Shown one piece after another: positions 7,365-16,478 of a stretch of DNA of 35,810 bases. The stretch is taken from the NCBI GenBank assembly GCA_021840255.1, contig JAKBYX010000006.1:1-35810 (forward strand), in the 5' to 3' direction. This DNA is from Nitrospirota bacterium. Lineage in GTDB: Bacteria; Nitrospirota; Thermodesulfovibrionia; Thermodesulfovibrionales; JdFR-88. Position numbers and translations under genes: made by a program. Numbering within the stretch: position 1 is the first letter of the stretch; each line of letters opens with the position of its first letter. The notes beneath the pieces were generated by a model. It saw only the letters and a program-made list of their open reading frames with translations. It did no database searches and was not told the DNA's origin.

Positions 7365-8478
7365 ATGAACGAAGAATTAAAAACAGAGCTGGGCGAGATC
7401 AAGAAGAAGGTTGACGACCTTCGAGGTTATCTTTGATGTTGCCGCGCTGAAGTCCGGAATAGAAGAGGTCAACGGGGAGCTCGCAAAGGAAAGCTCCTGG
7501 GAGCCGGCCGTGCAAAAGGAACTCCGGAAGAAAAAATCCCGCCTTGAGGCCCAGCTTTTGCCCTTTGAGCAGATAGAGGCAAAGATGCAATACCTGGAGG
7601 AGGCCGCAAGCCTCATCCAGGAAGAAGGAGGCGAAGTCTTTATCACGGAGGTGAAGGAGGGGCTGTCCTCCGTAGCCGCGCAGATAAGAGAGCTGGAACT
7701 GAAACATCTTCTGTCTGGCGAGCTGGACCCTTTGAACGCCATAGTTACCATACACCCGGGGGCCGGCGGAACGGAATCGCAGGACTGGGCCCAGATGCTC
7801 CTTAGGATGTATTTGAGATGGGCTGAACGGAGGGGGCTTGAAACCAAGATGATGGACCTGCAGCCCGGAGACGAGGCCGGCATAAAAAGCGCCACATTCT
7901 TCGTTAGCGGCCTGTACGCCTACGGATATATGAAAAAGGAGGCCGGCATCCACCGCCTTGTGAGGATATCCCCTTTTGACGCCAATAAAAGAAGACACAC
8001 ATCCTTTACCGCCGTGCTTGTAAGCCCGGAGATAGAAGACGAGGTGGAAGTGGAGATCCGTGAGGAGGATCTGAAGGTGGATACCTTCAGGGCATCGGGG
8101 GCCGGCGGGCAGCACGTGAACAAGACCTCCTCCGCCGTCCGAATGACGCACCTTCCGACCGGGATTGTGGTCTCATGCCAGAACGAGCGCTCCCAGCACA
8201 GAAACAGGGAATCCGCAATGAAAATACTTAAATCCAGGCTTTACGAGCTCCAGATTAGCAGGCAGGAGCAGAAGTTGGAAGACATAGTGGGGGAAAAGAG
8301 GGACATCGCGTGGGGCAACCAGATACGCTCATACGTCCTTCAGCCCTACAGGCTTGTGAAGGACCACAGGACGGGCCTTGAAGTGGGCAACGTGGATGCT
8401 GTTCTGGACGGCGATATAGACTCCTTCATCGAGGCGTCGCTTAAAGGTTCTTCTTCTAAAAATAATATTCTTAAATAA
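7365..8478 (+). CDS. prfB: Peptide chain release factor 2, with programmed +1 frameshift
   Basis: Release factor 2 recognises UGA and UAA stop codons and triggers peptide release on the ribosome. AAGGAGG (7350-7356) places the start at ATG 7365. The first 23 codons (MNEELKTELGEIKKKVDDLRGYL) run into an in-frame TGA at 7434-7436. Skipping one base at CTT-T continues as DVAALKSGIEEV to the stop at 8478, giving a protein of about 370 residues (join 7365-7433, 7435-8478). The tripeptide SPF (ISPFDANKRRHTSF) that reads stop codons and the GGQ motif (SGAGGQHVNKTSSAVR) are both present. Annotating only the long open frame would lose the true N-terminus and the autoregulatory site. Confidence 0.95.
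7423..7437 (+). promoter_or_regulatory. prfB +1 recoding site
   Basis: GAGG (7423-7426) acts as the internal Shine-Dalgarno-like element, followed by TAT CTT TGA at 7428-7436. CTT-TGA is the classic slippery pair. Low RF2 lets the ribosome slip to +1 and make more RF2. The element is shorter than the E. coli AGGGGG but is in the expected place. Confidence 0.9.
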
Positions 8479-8530
8479 TAGTTGAAGTAGAATAGTATGT
8501 TGGGGTTGTTAAAAAATGCTTTTTGCCTTT

Positions 8531-8646
8531 TAAAACGGGTATTTTCATGCTTCAAAACCCCGTTTGAAACCCCGGCCGGATTTCACGGGGGAAGCCTTGC
8601 GGAAGCGGCGGCCGGGGTTGCTGACAACCTGCAAAGGGCCTTTTGC
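8531..8646 (+). other. Cluster of inverted repeats upstream of dnaA
   Basis: This holds most of the 355-base gap between prfB and dnaA. Three palindromic units follow each other. AAACGGG pairs with CCCGTTT (8532-8565). AACCCCGGCCG pairs perfectly with CGGCCGGGGTT around a 30-base loop (8568-8619). GCAAAGGGCCTTTTGC (8631-8646) is a near-perfect palindrome overlapping the -35 of the dnaA promoter. There is no U-tract, so they are not ordinary terminators. They could be a structured RNA, an operator or part of an origin. The rest of the gap up to dnaA is AT-rich. Confidence 0.45.
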
Positions 8647-8671
8647 AAACGTTATGAATATAAGCTATAAT
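8643..8671 (+). promoter_or_regulatory. Promoter upstream of dnaA
   Basis: TTGCAA at 8643-8648, a 17-base spacer and consensus TATAAT at 8666-8671. It would give a long leader of about 155 bases before the dnaA ATG, AT-rich over 8690-8830. Confidence 0.55.
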
Positions 8672-8833
8672 ACTTCGCCTTCCGGGGGGCGAGTTACTGA
8701 CATTATGTTAATAGATTGTTTGTAACTATATCAGTATAAATTTATGGCTATATCGGGCCAAAAATAAAAAAAGTCCTTTGATTTATTGAATTTTTTGATT
8801 TCAATCGTGATTGGCGGGATGGGTTTTCATTAA

Positions 8834-10159
8834 ATGAAGGTTATCTGGGAAAAGGCGCAAAAGTTAATAGGGGAGCGCGTGGGAGCGCATTTTTACGATC
8901 TGTGGTTCAGGCCGGTGGAGCTTGCCCAGATCAAGGACGGCAATGCAACGCTGGATATCCCCAACCGTTTTTTCAAGGAATGGGTGGAGGATAGCTACCC
9001 GGGCATTATCTCCGATGTCCTGAAGGAAGTGACCGGCGAGTCACTGAAGATAAAGTACAGGATGTCCGAGAAGCTGGACCCCGAGTCCAGGAAACTGGAC
9101 AACCAGCTGGAAAACAGAAGGACGAGGCTGGCTTCCCGCGGAATATATCTGAACCCCAAGTACATCTTTGAGAATTTTGTGGTCGGGGATTCAAACAAGT
9201 TCGCAAACGCGGCAGCGGAGGCGGTGGCCGCAAACCCCGGACGGGCCTATAACCCCCTCTTCATATACGGGGGCGTTGGGCTTGGCAAGACGCATCTGAT
9301 AAGCGCCATAGGCAACGCCGTTGTGGACAAGATGAAAAATATCCGGGTGCTCTATGTTTCCTCGGAGCAGTTTACGAACGAGGTGGTCCACGCCGTGCGC
9401 CATGGGAAGACTGACGAGCTGAAGGCCAAGTACAGAAGCCTGGACCTGCTTCTGCTGGATGACGTGCAGTTCATAGAGAACAAGACGGCTACGCAGGAAG
9501 AGCTCTTCCATACCCTGAACGTTCTTTACGAGGGACAAAAACAGATAGTGATATCGAGCGACCGGCCGCCAAAGGAGATCAAGAACGTTACGGACAGGCT
9601 GCGCTCCCGCTTCAACATGGGGCTTATCGCGGACATCCAGTCCCCCGAGCTTGAAACGAAGATGGCCATAATCCACAAGAAGGCGGAGATGGAGAGGATA
9701 ACCCTTAACGAGGCGGTGGTGGAGTTTCTGGCAAAGAAGGTCAAAACCAACATAAGGGAGCTCGAAGGATGTCTTATAAGGCTTGCCGCCCATTCATCGC
9801 TCACCGGCAGCCCCATAGATGTGGATATGACGAAAAACGTCCTTAAGGACATAATCGCGGACGAGACAAAACCCCTTACGGTAGAGACCATAGTGAGGGG
9901 AGTGGCCGAGCATTTCGGGATCAAGGTTGCCGACATGAAGACAAAAAAAAGGACTAAGGAGATAGCCCTTCCAAGGCAGGTGGCCATGTACCTTTCCAGG
10001 GAGCTTACCGACGTCTCACTGAGCGATATAGGGAAAAACGTTGGCGGGAAGGACCACGCCACGGTAATATATGCATGCAAGCAGATAACGGAAAGGCGGG
10101 CGGCAGACGAGGACTTTGACCGAATGCTCGAATCCCTTGCGGAGAAACTGAAACCTTGA
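8834..10159 (+). CDS. dnaA: Chromosomal replication initiator protein DnaA
   Basis: Initiator ATPase that binds origin DNA and opens it. The 441 residues show an N-terminal domain I (to about 85, with FYDLWFRPVEL), a short linker, the AAA+ domain with Walker A GGVGLGKTHL (about 147-156) and Walker B LLLLDDVQF, Sensor-type RLRSRF, and domain IV. Domain IV carries the helix-turn-helix signature GGKDHATVIYACKQI near residue 402. The ribosome site before ATG is weak (GGGATGGG). It is followed 43 bases later by dnaN, the usual order. I could not find TTATCCACA-like DnaA boxes in the flanking intergenic DNA, so the origin may be elsewhere or use a divergent box. Confidence 0.97.
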   Translation: MKVIWEKAQKLIGERVGAHFYDLWFRPVELAQIKDGNATLDIPNRFFKEWVEDSYPGIISDVLKEVTGESLKIKYRMSEKLDPESRKLDNQLENRRTRLASRGIYLNPKYIFENFVVGDSNKFANAAAEAVAANPGRAYNPLFIYGGVGLGKTHLISAIGNAVVDKMKNIRVLYVSSEQFTNEVVHAVRHGKTDELKAKYRSLDLLLLDDVQFIENKTATQEELFHTLNVLYEGQKQIVISSDRPPKEIKNVTDRLRSRFNMGLIADIQSPELETKMAIIHKKAEMERITLNEAVVEFLAKKVKTNIRELEGCLIRLAAHSSLTGSPIDVDMTKNVLKDIIADETKPLTVETIVRGVAEHFGIKVADMKTKKRTKEIALPRQVAMYLSRELTDVSLSDIGKNVGGKDHATVIYACKQITERRAADEDFDRMLESLAEKLKP

Positions 10160-10202
10160 AAAATAGAAAGAAAAAAAGCTTTAAAGGAGGGTTCGGAAGG
10201 AA

Positions 10203-11303
10203 ATGAAGATCACCATCGCCAAGCAGGAGTTCCAGCAGAAGCTCTCGGATATCCAGTCCGTTGTCGAGAAGAAAAGCACCATGCCCATCCTGAGCCATTT
10301 TCTTTTGAAAGTGACAAAGACAGGCTCAACCATTACGGCAACAGACCTGGAGACTGCCATCCGGGAGCCTGTGCAGGCCACCGCGCAGGGTGAGGGGAGC
10401 CTCTGCATACCCGCCAGAAAGCTCTTTGAGATCGTGCGGGAGATAGATGGTGATATCACGATAGAGACCGAGGATTCCCAGTGGATAAGGGTGAAAGCTG
10501 GGCCTTCAAGCTTCAGGATCGCCTGCCTGCCGGCGGAGGATTATCCTCTCTGGCCGGACATGGGTTCTTCGGAGCAGATAGAGCTGGCCGCCTCCGAGCT
10601 GGCGATGATGATCGAAAAGACGGTGTATTCCTCAGGGGAAAGCGATACCCGCTATACCTTAAACGGCATCCTTTTCCACCTGGACCCTTCCAAAAGCGAC
10701 CTGACGGTTGTGGGCACTGACGGCCACAGGATGGCAGTGATCTCCATGGCGGTTTCAGCCGTTCCCACGGAGGAAAAAAAGCTGATAGTGCAGAGAAAGG
10801 CAGCCAGCGACCTTGAAAGGTTCCTTGCAGGGGCGGACAAGGCCAAGATCTTCCTGGGCAAGAACCATGTCCTCTTCCAGATCGGCGAGGTCGAGTTTCT
10901 GACCAGGCTTATCGAGGGCTCTTACCCCAATTACAGCCAGGTCATACCGGCGGCCAATGAAAAAAAGGTGGTGCTGGCAAGGGACGCCTTCATAAAGGCC
11001 TTGAGGCGCGTCTCGATAATGAGCAAGGAAAGAAGCCATGCGATACGCCTGGATGCCGGGGAGAACCTTATTACCCTGAACTCCTCCAATCCTGACCTTG
11101 GCGAGGCAAGGGATGAGGTTGCGGCCAACTATTCCGGAGAGTCTTTGTCTCTGGGCTTTAACGCCAGGTACCTGATAGACGCCTTAAACGCAATGGAGAG
11201 CGAAAACGTGCTCTTTGAGCTTCAGGACCCGCTTTCCCCCACGCTTTTAAGGCCTGAAGGCGGCCCGGACTACCGGTGCGTGATCATGCCCATGAGGATA
11301 TAA
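10203..11303 (+). CDS. dnaN: DNA polymerase III sliding clamp, beta subunit
   Basis: Homodimeric ring that tethers DNA polymerase to the template. The 366-residue length is standard. Typical text includes an N-terminal MKITIAKQEFQQKLSDIQSVVEKKSTMPILSHF (first clamp domain), TDLETAI, the second-domain YTLNGILFHLD...VGTDGHRMAV, and the third-domain end VLFELQDPLSPTLLRPEG with the C-terminal YRCVIMPMRI that lines the binding pocket. An AAGGAGG ribosome site lies upstream. It is followed by a strong terminator, so dnaA-dnaN form a unit separate from gyrB. recF, often next, is absent. Confidence 0.97.
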   Translation: MKITIAKQEFQQKLSDIQSVVEKKSTMPILSHFLLKVTKTGSTITATDLETAIREPVQATAQGEGSLCIPARKLFEIVREIDGDITIETEDSQWIRVKAGPSSFRIACLPAEDYPLWPDMGSSEQIELAASELAMMIEKTVYSSGESDTRYTLNGILFHLDPSKSDLTVVGTDGHRMAVISMAVSAVPTEEKKLIVQRKAASDLERFLAGADKAKIFLGKNHVLFQIGEVEFLTRLIEGSYPNYSQVIPAANEKKVVLARDAFIKALRRVSIMSKERSHAIRLDAGENLITLNSSNPDLGEARDEVAANYSGESLSLGFNARYLIDALNAMESENVLFELQDPLSPTLLRPEGGPDYRCVIMPMRI

Positions 11304-11360
11304 GCGGGCGATAGGCTCGAAAAACAAAAGAAAAGAAAAATTCGCTTGAGATCTAATAAA

Positions 11361-11394
11361 GCAAGAGCCGCCAGTGATGGCGGCTCTTGCTTTT
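11361..11394 (+). terminator. Rho-independent terminator after dnaN
   Basis: A perfect 12-bp stem, GCAAGAGCCGCC against GGCGGCTCTTGC, with a 6-base loop AGTGAT, is followed by TTTT. It ends the dnaA-dnaN transcript. Confidence 0.9.
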
Positions 11395-11512
11395 GGGAAG
11401 GATATAGGGATTCATGGCTTGCTCATTCCAAGTGGCATTAAATAGTTGGAAAAAGTTAAAATAAATAGATATTTGTACTAAAAGGCAGCATAGAACGATT
11501 TTCACTGAATAA

Positions 11513-13933
<2,421 letters not shown>

Positions 13934-13952
13934 AGCGTTGTTGTTTGTCGGA

Positions 13953-14050
13953 TTTCGCATATATTGCAATTTCGTTCGGATAAGCTGCAATTTTTTTTCG
14001 CATAAGTTGCTAGAATTTTCCGCATAAATTGCTTTCAGGTTTTCTCATAC
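13953..14050 (+). repeat. Left-end repeat array of the vapBC element
   Basis: The GCATA core or a close variant falls at 13957, 13978 (GGATA), 14000, 14022 and, weaker, 14045 (TCATA), at spacings of 21, 22, 22 and 23 bases. The common unit is TTTCGCATAAnTTGCAATTT. The two-turn spacing suggests protein sites on one face of the helix. Confidence 0.7.
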
Positions 14051-14066
14051 AACTTCCTCTGTCTTT

Positions 14067-14474
14067 TCATTTAATCAATGAGACTAGGCTTTCAACCTTC
14101 AGGTCAGTATGTTTAGCGATGGCATCGAAATGGGCGTCCGCATGCAAAAGGACCGCTTTGTCTTTAAGAGCGGAAGCGGATATCAGAATGTCGGTGTACG
14201 GGACGGTGACGCCCCTCTGTTTCAAAGCAAATGCAAGCCTTGACGCCCTGTCCCATAGCTCCTTTGTCGTCTCAATATAAGACAAGGCATCGAGCCTGCT
14301 TTTTAGCCTGTCATATTCCTTTTCGTTCCGCGCTCCGCCCAGAAGTTCTAGCTCGATAACCTCAGTGATCGCGACCTCGCTCTCCGTAAGTATTTCTTCG
14401 ACTCTTTCCTTCACCAGCGGATGGAAGTTCTTCTTGAGGGCAAACACCCAGGCCGAAGTATCAATGAGGACCAT
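14067..14474 (-). CDS. vapC: PIN-domain toxin VapC
   Basis: Type II toxin of the PIN ribonuclease family; relatives cut tRNA or rRNA and are blocked by VapB. 135 residues, the normal length. The acidic metal-site residues are visible: Asp5 in MVLIDTSAWV, Glu41/Glu43 in EVIELELLGG, Asp95 in VPYTDILISA, and Asp113/Asp117 in LLHADAHFDAIA. The start codon lies one base after the vapB stop, so the genes are translationally coupled. The pair sits inside inverted-repeat ends, so it is probably moved as cargo. Its stop lies close to the left-end repeat array. No sign of inactivation is seen. Confidence 0.9.
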   Translation of the reverse strand: MVLIDTSAWVFALKKNFHPLVKERVEEILTESEVAITEVIELELLGGARNEKEYDRLKSRLDALSYIETTKELWDRASRLAFALKQRGVTVPYTDILISASALKDKAVLLHADAHFDAIAKHTDLKVESLVSLIK

Positions 14475-14475
14475 A

Positions 14476-14682
14476 CTATTTCTCAGCCCGCCTTTTCTTC
14501 AGCTCCTCCAGAGAAAGGTCAATATCAAAGGTCCCCAGCTCCTGTCTCAATATCTCACGGTTCCTCCTTCGAAGCAATTCCCTAAGGCCTTTTTCAATAA
14601 CCTCTTTTTTCGTTTTAAGGTTTGTCACCCTCAGGGCTTCCTGCATAAGCTTTTCATCGATGACAACAGTCGTCTTACCCAT
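14476..14682 (-). CDS. vapB: Antitoxin VapB
   Basis: Antitoxin of 68 residues, MGKTTVVIDEKLMQEALRV... at the N-terminus, matching the VapB-type ribbon-helix-helix DNA-binding domain (DUF2191-like), with a charged C-terminal tail (DLSLEELKKRRAEK) that would wrap the toxin. AAGGAGA ends six bases before ATG 14682, which fixes this start over more upstream ATGs. It precedes vapC in the same direction. Promoter elements lie upstream at 14714-14741 and an inverted repeat overlaps the -35, consistent with autorepression by the VapBC complex. Confidence 0.88.
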   Translation of the reverse strand: MGKTTVVIDEKLMQEALRVTNLKTKKEVIEKGLRELLRRRNREILRQELGTFDIDLSLEELKKRRAEK

Positions 14683-14713
14683 ATACATCTCCTTATACAT
14701 CCTTTTGTTACAT

Positions 14714-14742
14714 ATTATGATACATCTATTGATTATGTCAAT
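14714..14742 (-). promoter_or_regulatory. vapBC promoter and probable operator
   Basis: On the minus strand, TTGACA (14736-14741), a 16-base spacer and CATAAT (14714-14719). ATTGATTATGTCAAT (14728-14742), with 5-bp arms ATTGA/TCAAT, overlaps the -35 and is a likely operator. Confidence 0.55.
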
Positions 14743-14770
14743 CGTGAGGATATCAAATTGCTGAGGGAAA

Positions 14771-14903
14771 AATTGCACCTTATGCGAAAAAAATGGGGGT
14801 TTCTATCAGTTTATGCGAAATGGAATAGTAGCTTATGCGGGAAAAAATCATGTAACCTATTGAATGTTCGTCCGGAAAATTGCAATATATGCGCAATCCG
14901 TCA
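14771..14903 (-). repeat. Right-end repeat array of the vapBC element
   Basis: Inverted copies of the left-end unit: TATGC cores at 14781, 14812, 14834 and 14888, with a degenerate one near 14858. The outermost copy (14888) is the part shared most exactly with the left terminus. Confidence 0.65.
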
Positions 14904-14971
14904 GCCGGTTTTTTATGCCCATCGCTGAAGGGCACCGAAAAGAGAAATTAAGGTCTGAAAGATCAGCCGCC

Positions 14972-15051
14972 GGGTTCCTGACCGGCGAAGAAATCAAAAA
15001 GATGAGAAAAAATTTGGCCTTACGAAAAGGCAGATGGCGGAAACCCTGGGT
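14972..15051 (+). pseudogene. Remnant of an XRE/MqsA-type HTH antitoxin
   Basis: One frame reads GFLTGEEIKKMRKNL and, after a shift near 15017, the next frame reads LTKRQMAETLG. Joined, this is the start of a helix-turn-helix of the MqsA/XRE kind (LTxxEIxxMRxxLGLTxxxMAxxLG). A one-base loss at the junction would explain it. There is no intact start or downstream helix. The fragment lies 68 bases beyond the right end of the vapBC element, in a gene-free stretch (14904-15185) that shows nothing else I recognise. Confidence 0.45.
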
Positions 15052-15185
15052 CGCGCCGGGGGCTTTTTTTATGCGGCGCGGGTTTGGTTGTTGTTCAAAG
15101 AAAGTTGCACGTGAAAGATTTAAAATATTGTTTGCCGGATACGACCAACGGCCAATGCAGAAATAGATGGAGGAGACGATAGAGC

Positions 15186-15836
15186 ATGAAAGTGATCGCG
15201 GTCAACGGGAGCCCCAGGAAGAACTGGAATACTGCAACCCTGCTTAAAAAGGCGCTTGAAGGCGCGGCCGCACAAGGGGCGGACACGGAGCTGATACACC
15301 TATATGATCTCACCTACAAGGGGTGCACAAGCTGTTTTGCCTGCAAACTGATCGGCGGGAAAATGCAGGGCAGATGCGCCATGAACGATGAGCTGACGCC
15401 GGTGCTAAGGAAGATAGAGGAAGAGGCCGGGGCGGTCGTCCTCGGGTCGCCGGTATATTTCGGAACGATGACGGGCGGGATGCGGTCTTTTCTGGAGCGC
15501 CTTCTGTTTGCGCCGCTTGAATATGCAAAGCCGCCAAGATCCATCTTCCCCCGCAAGATCAAAACTGGCGTAATTTATACGATGAATGTTACGGAGCAGA
15601 TGAGCGTGGAACGGGGCTATGGGAATATGTACAGCATGACGGAAGGGTCGCTCCGGATGGTCTTCGGCTCATCCGAAACCTTGTGCTGTTATGATACATA
15701 TCAGTTCCCGGACTATTCCAAGGTGGTCATGGAATATGCAGACCCGGCCCACAAGGCGGCAAGGCGGGAGACCGAATTCCCCGCGGACTGCCAGAGGGCA
15801 TTTGATCTGGGCCGCGTCCTTTCAAGCGGCTTATAG
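15186..15836 (+). CDS. Flavodoxin-fold NAD(P)H-dependent FMN reductase-like protein
   Basis: Probable FMN-binding oxidoreductase of the NADPH-dependent FMN reductase / iron-sulfur flavoprotein group, 216 residues. The N-terminal MKVIAVNGSPRKNWNTATLLKKAL is the phosphate-binding loop for FMN, and VVLGSPVYFGTMTGGMRSFLERL is the second flavin loop. GCTSCFACK followed by a fourth Cys ten residues on gives CX2CX2CX10C; in iron-sulfur flavoproteins a similar compact cluster (usually CX2CX2CX4-7C) binds 4Fe-4S. Whether a cluster is bound here is uncertain because the last gap is longer. GGAGGAG precedes ATG. No operon partner is clear. Confidence 0.8.
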   Translation: MKVIAVNGSPRKNWNTATLLKKALEGAAAQGADTELIHLYDLTYKGCTSCFACKLIGGKMQGRCAMNDELTPVLRKIEEEAGAVVLGSPVYFGTMTGGMRSFLERLLFAPLEYAKPPRSIFPRKIKTGVIYTMNVTEQMSVERGYGNMYSMTEGSLRMVFGSSETLCCYDTYQFPDYSKVVMEYADPAHKAARRETEFPADCQRAFDLGRVLSSGL

Positions 15837-15929
15837 CCGGGCGGCGTATGATGAATTACCTTCAAGTCCGGTTTTTTGCGTTATGCTTGCCGGGCGGATT
15901 TTGGTACGCACAAGGGCTTGAAATATATC

Positions 15930-16154
15930 ATGAGTAAAAGAAAAAGAAAAGAAAAAAAACCGGCTGGAAAAACGAAGCACACAAGGCGAAAGCCCGCGTG
16001 GATGGGGTTTGCGAAAAGCCTTTTCCTGGCGGCGGTGATCTTTATCGTCGCCGCCGTGATGGCCCTGCGGGGCTGCCCAAGGTCCAGGGGAGGCAGGCAC
16101 AGCAGGCATTACTCAGCGCGGGTTCATTTCTTTTTTGCGAAGGCGGGGAATTAA
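15930..16154 (+). CDS. Small basic single-pass membrane protein, hypothetical
   Basis: Unrecognised 74-residue protein. It starts MSKRKRKEKKPAGKTKHTRRK, a very basic cytoplasmic head, then has one hydrophobic helix (about residues 29-47, LFLAAVIFIVAAVMAL) followed by a short Arg/His-rich tail. No convincing Shine-Dalgarno is seen and the upstream DNA is low in signals. It might be spurious, but a basic head plus a clean membrane helix is unlikely to arise from random sequence. It is followed by 324 bases without a gene before the chemoreceptor, which hold the structured leader described separately. Confidence 0.35.
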   Translation: MSKRKRKEKKPAGKTKHTRRKPAWMGFAKSLFLAAVIFIVAAVMALRGCPRSRGGRHSRHYSARVHFFFAKAGN

Positions 16155-16354
16155 CGCAAAAAACCGCCGCCCTTTAGGCCGTTATTTGTTCGCCGCTCCC
16201 TCCATTTCCGGCTGAAAAGGCCCTGCACTTAATGACAAAAATGTACCTTTTCCCCTTTCTTTAGAACCGGGCTAAAGATTTCAATCTCCTGTTACGATAA
16301 GGATAAATAAAGCTGGGGAATAAAAAAATAAAAAAATCTAATTAACTAAAACGG

Positions 16355-16422
16355 AGCCCCTGGCGAACAAAGAAAAATTGCCGGAAGCACAAAGGACAGG
16401 CCGCTACATGACGGCCGGCGCT
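16355..16422 (+). ncRNA. Structured leader of the chemoreceptor gene, possibly a c-di-GMP-I (GEMM) riboswitch
   Basis: AGCCCC (16355-16360) can close on GGCGCT (16417-16422). Inside, CTGGCGA pairs with TTGCCGG, then GGAAGCACAAAGG and a GGCCG/CGGCC hairpin follow, and ATGACGGCCGG resembles the ATGGNNGCCGG segment of GEMM-I. Conserved blocks are only approximate, and GCAAACC appears as GCGAACA. CTTTTTGTTTTTT follows at once, as an expression-platform terminator would. GEMM switches often precede chemoreceptor genes, as here. Without covariance scoring this remains a candidate. Confidence 0.35.
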
Positions 16423-16478
16423 TTTTGTTTTTTCCTGCAAAAAAAAATCGCATATAACGAAGTGGGGAGGAATCTGCT

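Larger units (their letters stand above)
13946..14903. mobile_element. Non-autonomous transposon-like element carrying vapBC
   Basis: The left end starts TGTCGGATTTCGCATATATT and the right end, read inward, starts TGACGGATTGCGCATATATT. Both continue GCAATTT, so the terminal inverted repeats match at 25 of 27 positions and both begin with TG. Inside each end, further copies of a unit with core CGCATAA-nnTGC follow, about 22 bases apart on the left. Such multi-repeat ends are typical of IS21-like and Tn7/Mu-like transposases, which bind several sites per end. The only genes inside are vapB and vapC, and no transposase is present. No target-site duplication is evident (TTGTT on the left, GCCGG on the right). 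The family assignment is inference. Confidence 0.65.

Noticed and set aside
7399..8151. Open frame on - opposite prfB
   Set aside because: Shadow of RF2; no domain and contradictory to the strong prfB evidence.
8568..8619. Rho-independent terminator after prfB
   Set aside because: The stem is strong but the loop is 30 bases and no T-run follows.
8690..8833. Replication origin
   Set aside because: AT-rich and next to dnaA, but no recognisable DnaA boxes; kept only as an open question.
13953..14050. CRISPR array
   Set aside because: The repeats are short, diverged, about 22 bases apart with no unique spacers, and have inverted copies at the other end of the element. No cas genes are present.
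13946..14903. Target-site duplication around the vapBC element
   Set aside because: The five bases on each side differ (TTGTT and GCCGG), and other lengths up to eight also fail, so none is claimed.
14864..15166. 100-codon open frame across the element's right end
   Set aside because: Spans the terminal repeat and the frameshifted HTH remnant; the meaningful residues switch frame, so it is not an intact gene.
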